Source: CAZGNZ01 sp964527215 (lineage in GTDB: Bacteria > Fidelibacterota > Marinisomatia > SCGC-AAA003-L08 > JACNLC01). From it: DNA of 19,324 nt. Shown piece by piece: positions 15,343-19,324 of this stretch. Made by a program: the position numbers and the translations under genes. Location of the stretch: positions 1 through 19,324 of the forward strand of contig CAZGNZ010000055.1 of NCBI GenBank assembly GCA_964527215.1, written 5' to 3'. The notes below the pieces were generated by a model that was not told the origin of the DNA, ran no database searches, and saw only the letters and a program-made list of their open reading frames with translations. Numbering within the stretch: position 1 is the first letter of the stretch; each line of letters opens with the position of its first letter.

Positions 15343-15792
15343 TCAATCAAGGCTGCCGCATTGATACCTGGCCTGCCGTTCTGCTGTAATCAGGTCCTGA
15401 GGTCGAGTCCTGTTAACTTCCACTCGCCCTGTCAAAATCAAACGGGACTCACACATCAGAATCACATTCGTATTATGAATCATTTGAGCTCAACAGTCTG
15501 CTTTTTTGATCAAACAGACCGCAATAATTCTGAATGCGCGATAATGAAACAACACTGTTTATTATTCAATACCGATCAAATAACCCGTCGAAGGATCAGG
15601 CTCCCAATTACATTTCGTGAAATTCAGTGCTGAAATCCATCTATGGTCAAGGAGGGATCAGCTGGTGCGAGCCGAATTTGTTTTCTATTTGACAGCTGTG
15701 TGTCGCTATGTAACAATGGAAATACTGCTTGCTTAACCAGTGCGGGAAATATTAATATTTGTGCGAAGATAGTATAATATACCGCACTAATT
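15343..15792. other. 450-bp intergenic region with no gene I can support
   Basis: Short frames in this stretch lack ribosome sites and protein-like composition. The only clear structures are the palindrome-rich promoter at its right end (15739-15788, listed separately) and a faint tRNA-like patch near 15376-15422 that does not fold properly. No intrinsic terminator for the SDR gene is seen. Confidence 0.6.
15739..15788 (+). promoter_or_regulatory. promoter with nested palindromes before the TPR-HTH gene
   Basis: TATAAT lies at 15773-15778. Upstream, in the -35 region, AAATATTAATATTT (15747-15760) is a perfect 14-bp palindrome. GTGCG occurs at 15740-15744 and 15761-15765, exactly 21 bp or two helical turns apart. 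AGTGCGG (15739-15745) is mirrored by CCGCACT (15782-15788). No consensus -35 is present. The layout suggests a promoter controlled by a DNA-binding protein, perhaps the gene's own product. Confidence 0.5.
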
Positions 15793-17289
15793 ATGGATAC
15801 AACTGTCATATCAACCACGCTTCCGGAAATTTTCCAAATGCAGAACGGGACCACTGAAATTCCCCGTCTGCCGTCGAATCACAGTCGCAGCCGCTGGACG
15901 GAGTTTGTTGCGCATCTGGCACAGTTTGGCGAGATGGGAATACCGGATACCGTTGAGCAGCTGGAGATCCTGTTGCAAAATGAGGGCAGTCCGCAGCGCA
16001 GGGCCGTTCTCTATACCGGGATCGGGCGCTGTCTGATCAATGAGGGCCGGTTCATGGATGGGATTGCCGCCCTCAGCAGTGCCTGGCAGCTTATTGAAAA
16101 CAGCGGTGGAGACGCACAGGCATTTGTTCTGCTGGAAATGAGTTCATTTATGGCGGTTACCGCGCAGTTTGATCTGGCACTGATGCTGCTTGACCGCATT
16201 CCGCGACTGACGGAATCTGAATATCTTCGAAGACTTGCCAATTACTACTGGCTGGTGATTCGGTCCCGAAGAAAAGATTTGGGTCTGCTGGATGAACTGC
16301 ATTCATCCATGGCATATTTCACCGGGATCAAGGAATACGGAACCGTCGCATATCATTTGAAAAATCTTGGTAACGTTCACAGAAAACTGCAGAATCTCAG
16401 CGCTGCTGAATCAGCATATACCCGGAGTCTGGAATTGGCGGATGAACATGGATATGAACATATTCGCTCATCCGTTCGGCATGACCTGGGATTGCTGCGG
16501 TACCACCAGAAAAAGACAGCGGATGCATTGGAAATACTGTATGGGAATTACGCATCCACCGCCAATGAATACACGCGCTGTCTGTCCCTGGGAAATATGG
16601 GATTTATTCTGAAGGCAGACGATCAACCGGAGGAGGCTAGTGTCTGGCTGCAGCGGTCTCTGGATATTGCCGTCCGTGAAAATTTTTACAACATTATTCC
16701 AAGTATTGCCGTCAATCTGGCCAAAGTGAGTGAATCCACGGGATCTCTCCATCTGGCACATTATTATTATCAGGCAGCCTATCAGACTGCATTGAAGCTG
16801 CTGGATCAGCATTATCCCTTTTCCGGGGACCGCAAACAGGCCGTTACCGGTTACACTGAATTTGTAAGACAACATCCCGATATGGATGATCCCGACGAGC
16901 AAAGTCACAGCCTTTCATTCACGGTTAACAAAACACTGCGGGAAATTCGAACAGTATTTCAAAACGCGGTGCTGGATATTCTGATGGCAGAGACCGGCTC
17001 GACGGCTGAAACAATTCGGCGTCTTTCCATCTCCCGCCGAACCTATTATGCCATTCGGCAGAACAACAGGAAATCCCGAACCGCCCCTCCCCCGGCCTTT
17101 GTGGGAACATTCGTCCAGGACCACGCCGGAAAAAACTGGAAAGAACTCAACAGCCGCTTCGAGGCCGCCGTATTTCCATTCCTGTATCAGCAGTATAAAA
17201 GCAATAAAAAACTGATGAGCACCAAACTGGCAGTCAGTTACCCGTACATGGTTGCTCTGACAAACAATCTCGACAGGCAGGAGTCATAA
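15793..17289 (+). CDS. TPR protein with C-terminal HTH-like segments, probable regulator
   Basis: The frame encodes 498 residues from the ATG at 15793, only about 8 nt after the predicted transcription start; an ATG at 15838 with GGAA upstream is an alternative. Residues 60-345 are TPR-like helical repeats, for example YHLKNLGNVHRKLQNLSAAE (187-206) and CLSLGNMGFILKADDQPEEA. The tail has two HTH-like stretches: 393-423 (TAETIRRLSISRRTYYAIRQ) and 449-494 (ELNSRFEAAVFPFLYQQY...), the second resembling the Fis-type domain of sigma-54 activators. There is no AAA+ domain. It ends 1 nt before the next ATG, so it is cotranscribed with a secreted Cys-rich protein and may control it. The function is inferred; I recognise no named family. 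Confidence 0.7.
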   Translation: MDTTVISTTLPEIFQMQNGTTEIPRLPSNHSRSRWTEFVAHLAQFGEMGIPDTVEQLEILLQNEGSPQRRAVLYTGIGRCLINEGRFMDGIAALSSAWQLIENSGGDAQAFVLLEMSSFMAVTAQFDLALMLLDRIPRLTESEYLRRLANYYWLVIRSRRKDLGLLDELHSSMAYFTGIKEYGTVAYHLKNLGNVHRKLQNLSAAESAYTRSLELADEHGYEHIRSSVRHDLGLLRYHQKKTADALEILYGNYASTANEYTRCLSLGNMGFILKADDQPEEASVWLQRSLDIAVRENFYNIIPSIAVNLAKVSESTGSLHLAHYYYQAAYQTALKLLDQHYPFSGDRKQAVTGYTEFVRQHPDMDDPDEQSHSLSFTVNKTLREIRTVFQNAVLDILMAETGSTAETIRRLSISRRTYYAIRQNNRKSRTAPPPAFVGTFVQDHAGKNWKELNSRFEAAVFPFLYQQYKSNKKLMSTKLAVSYPYMVALTNNLDRQES

Positions 17290-17290
17290 C

Positions 17291-18535
17291 ATGATCCATC
17301 AGCATCTGAGATATTTATTGATTTTCATAACCGGTTCCCTCGTCTGGACCCAGATTCCTGACCCAAGCCTTCAGCATGGGGTTTCGCCGTCGCGTCATTA
17401 CTGTGATTTTTTGCAGATGTCGGAATGCATGATTGATCCGTTCTGTATTTGGGATGATGAATTGGGTGAGTGTGATTTTTACGTCGGAGAGCAAAACCTA
17501 TGTGCAGACCTCAGCCCAAATGACTGCGAATCCGTGTTTTTCTGCGAATGGGATGAAATTTCTGGAGAATGTTTTGAATTTTACAGTCCGGGAATGGGAT
17601 GGGGCGGATTTAACTGGGGGTACTGCATGAATCTGAATCCTCAGGAATGCACGATGGAACCGTCCTGTGTCTGGAGTGATGAAATGATGGAATGCCTGCC
17701 TGTCGTTTCATTTGAGGATCCCTGTTCCGAACTCACTCCTGAAGGCTGCAATGATGTATTTTTCTGTCATTGGAATCAGTTGACGGATGAATGCGAAGAC
17801 GGATTTGGCGGATATAATCCATGCTTTGATCTTGAAGTCTCAGAATGCAGTGACAATATGTTCTGCTGGTGGGATCCAATGTTCGAGATATGCACCAATA
17901 TGTTTGGCGGTTTCCCTGCACAGCATTTCCAGGATATCCTGAACGGGCACTTGGCAGATTATATTCATTTTGTCGACACCACGGGGTATGGTGTTTTTCA
18001 GACAATTACGATTGAAAGCATTGAAGAAGGCGATCTGGGCGACGAAATTGGGTTTCTGGACTATGACGGCATCATCGGCTTTGGGGACTGCTCAGATGAA
18101 ACCGGTGAAATTCTGGTGGGTGCCGGAATCTGGTCCGGTGAACCGCTGACCATTACAACATTCGGAGCGATGGATTTCTGCAATGATGATACCGAATATG
18201 AACTCCAGGTCCCGGGCTGGGTGTCCGGGAATCCCATTGGCATGGTTCTCTGGAAAGCGGAGGAAAATCAGGAATATCTGGCCTACTATGACTCAGAAAC
18301 CCAGACCCTGACATGGTCTCCCGAGGACCAGTATCTGCCTCTCAGCGTACAGCCGCTGCTGGATTTAAACAGTGACGGCGGAGTGGATATTCTGGATATC
18401 ATCATTGGGATTGATACGATTCTCGGAAACACGTTGCTGGAGCCCTCGGGGATGTCCGCGCTGGATATCAACGATGACAGTGTCTTGAATATTCTTGATA
18501 TCGTTATCTTTGTCCAGTTGGTTCTTGAATTGTAA
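17291..18535 (+). CDS. secreted protein with five Cys-rich repeats and a dockerin-like C-terminus
   Basis: The 414-residue product has a signal peptide (hydrophobic 7-20, ending near TGSLVWTQ). Five repeats with the identical spacing C-x7-C-x5-C-x8-C begin at Cys38, 71, 112, 145 and 178; most have Trp two residues after the third Cys. Residues 205-350 form a beta-rich region of unknown kind. The tail carries two dockerin-like calcium loops: LDLNSDGGVDILDI (357-370) and LDINDDSVLNILDI (391-404). Such tails are common in exported proteins of FCB-group and related bacteria. Eight conserved-spacing half-cystines per pair of repeats suggest disulfides and an extracellular site. AGGAG in the end of the upstream gene serves as ribosome site. 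The function is unknown. Confidence 0.8.
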   Translation: MIHQHLRYLLIFITGSLVWTQIPDPSLQHGVSPSRHYCDFLQMSECMIDPFCIWDDELGECDFYVGEQNLCADLSPNDCESVFFCEWDEISGECFEFYSPGMGWGGFNWGYCMNLNPQECTMEPSCVWSDEMMECLPVVSFEDPCSELTPEGCNDVFFCHWNQLTDECEDGFGGYNPCFDLEVSECSDNMFCWWDPMFEICTNMFGGFPAQHFQDILNGHLADYIHFVDTTGYGVFQTITIESIEEGDLGDEIGFLDYDGIIGFGDCSDETGEILVGAGIWSGEPLTITTFGAMDFCNDDTEYELQVPGWVSGNPIGMVLWKAEENQEYLAYYDSETQTLTWSPEDQYLPLSVQPLLDLNSDGGVDILDIIIGIDTILGNTLLEPSGMSALDINDDSVLNILDIVIFVQLVLEL

Positions 18536-18696
18536 CTGGATTGTGAACCCGGTGATATAGTTTCAGCGAGGAATAGAAAATCAAGGATTCAGAGATCTTT
18601 GAATTGATCTTTGATTAGGAGCCCGCATGAATGGCGGGAATGTTAAACAAAACCGCAGGAGTAGAAATAGAAGCAGGATGTCAGTGAACTCATTGC

Positions 18697-18705
18697 TGGT
18701 ATAAT
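18697..18705 (+). promoter_or_regulatory. extended -10 promoter before the second Cys-rich protein gene
   Basis: TGGTATAAT is a perfect extended -10 box. No clear -35 is found at 16-18 bp. Transcription would start near 18712, leaving a 5' leader of about 65 nt before the ATG at 18778. Confidence 0.5.
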
Positions 18706-18777
18706 CGAGAATTCACCAACACCCCGCCGTGAAATTTAATCAATATTTCGCGCCTGCTCAAGATGGAGAATAGTAAA

Positions 18778-19324
18778 ATGAATAAGATCGTGCTTTGGCT
18801 TGGCATCAGCATTCTGATGGTTGGACTGGCCGTTGCTCAACCGGGTCCGGGTTGGGGCGGCGGATTCCAGCAGGATCCCTGCGCGGAACTCAGTCTTGAG
18901 GAATGTGAAGCAGCCTTGTACTGCGACTGGGATGATGAAATTGGCGAATGCCTTGAGGATTTCGGCGGCTGGATACCCTTTGATCCCTGCGAAGACATGA
19001 CGCAGGANNNNNNNNNNNNNNNNNNNNNNNNNNNNNNNNNNNNNNNNNNNNNNNNNNNNNNNNNNNNNNNNNNNNNNNNNNNNNNNNNNNNNNNNNNNNN
19101 NNNNNNNATGAAGCCTATTTCTGCGGGTGGAATGATGATGAAGGCATCTGCGAATTTGACCAGGATCCAGGCGGCGGATGGGGAAATTATGATCCGTGTT
19201 CGGATATGGATTTTGAAGATTGTGAAGCGGTCCCTTATTGCTCCTGGGATGAAGTTGCAGGCGAATGCGTTGAGGATTTCGGCGGCTGGATACCCTTTGA
19301 TCCCTGCGAAGACATGACGCAGGA
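18778..19324 (+). CDS. secreted Cys-rich repeat protein, partial, cut by gap and window edge
   Basis: The start at 18778 is preferred over the ATG at 18763 because GGAG lies 9 nt upstream and the product then begins with a good signal peptide, MNKIVLWLGISILMVGLAVA-Q. After a Gly/Pro-rich linker comes one full repeat of C-x7-C-x5-C-x8-C and the start of the next (DPCEDMTQ). Then 100 N follow. After the gap the correct frame begins at 19110 and reads YFCGWNDDEGIC and then another full repeat, DPCSDMDFEDC...CSWDEVAGEC. That frame is not in phase with the start, so the true gap length should be 2 modulo 3 rather than 100. The gene runs on past the right edge. It shares its repeat with the gene at 17291 but its C-terminus is unseen. 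Confidence 0.75.
18953..19324 (+). repeat. 55-nt exact direct repeat, at 18953-19007 and 19270-19324
   Basis: The two copies are identical over 55 nt and both encode the end of one Cys-rich unit and the start of the next (EDFGGWIPFDPCEDMTQ). One base before the identical stretch differs (C at 18952, G at 19269), and before that 9 nt match again. The first copy ends at the gap and the second at the window edge. Confidence 0.95.
19008..19107. other. assembly gap of 100 N
   Basis: Exactly 100 N, the usual size for a scaffold gap of unknown length. It falls inside the repeat region of the last gene. Confidence 0.99.

Noticed and set aside
15376..15422. tRNA-like patch (CTGTAAT loop, GGTCGAGTCC)
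   Set aside because: The anticodon stem is mismatched, the T stem does not pair and there is no acceptor or D arm; at most a tRNA remnant, more likely chance.
15361..15633. 90-codon frame in the intergenic region
   Set aside because: No ribosome site, irregular composition and no recognisable domain.
18627..18704. 25-codon ORF with TTAGGAG upstream, very basic product
   Set aside because: It is short, its stop lies inside the promoter of the next gene, and the hairpin CCCGC/GCGGG at its start has no known role; too little to call a gene.
19108..19317. Reading frame after the N gap in phase with the upstream start
   Set aside because: It lacks the Cys repeat; the frame beginning at 19110 has the exact repeat spacing, so the arbitrary gap length put the wrong frame in phase.

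Overview
The window looks like a bacterial (meta)genome scaffold of moderate G+C. Secreted proteins built from cysteine-rich repeats, one with a dockerin-like C-terminus, point by inference to the FCB group, possibly Ca. Neomarinimicrobiota or a relative; no marker gene here proves this. The right part holds a 100-N scaffold gap (19008-19107), and both the gap and the window edge end on the same 55-nt repeat.

Positions 1-11910 hold a complete type III-A (Csm) CRISPR-Cas locus, all on the minus strand. In transcription order it is cas6, cas10/csm1, csm2, csm3, csm4, csm5, csx20, card1/can2, a CRISPR-associated primase-polymerase (two ORFs split by one in-frame TAA), cas1, cas2, then a leader and an array of 37-nt repeats running off the left edge. 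Most junctions overlap or nearly touch, so this is read as one operon. Cas6 would process crRNA. The Csm complex keeps an HD motif and GGDD in Cas10 and the slicer Asp in Csm3, so it should cut target RNA and make cyclic oligoadenylate. Card1/Can2 (CARF plus PD-(D/E)xK) is the likely signal-activated nuclease, and Csx20 the likely ring nuclease that turns the signal off. Cas1-Cas2 with the TPR/AEP prim-pol form an adaptation module in which a primase-polymerase takes the place that a reverse transcriptase holds in some other type III systems.

Positions 11911-12856 hold an AT-rich divergent region with a good plus-strand promoter and a 50-codon ORF, a small three-helix membrane protein, and a tRNA-Met(CAT) gene with a terminator. 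Positions 12857-15342 hold two divergent housekeeping genes: a leucyl aminopeptidase (minus) and a 2,4-dienoyl-CoA-reductase-like SDR (plus).

Positions 15343-19324 hold a 450-bp intergenic region ending in a palindrome-rich promoter, a TPR protein with C-terminal HTH-like segments, and two secreted proteins sharing an invariant C-x7-C-x5-C-x8-C repeat. The first carries a dockerin-like tail; the second is cut by the gap and the window edge.

The observations most worth following are the single-stop split of the prim-pol inside its AEP core, the PriL-like cysteine pattern in its C-terminal half, and the strictly spaced four-cysteine repeat of the secreted proteins.
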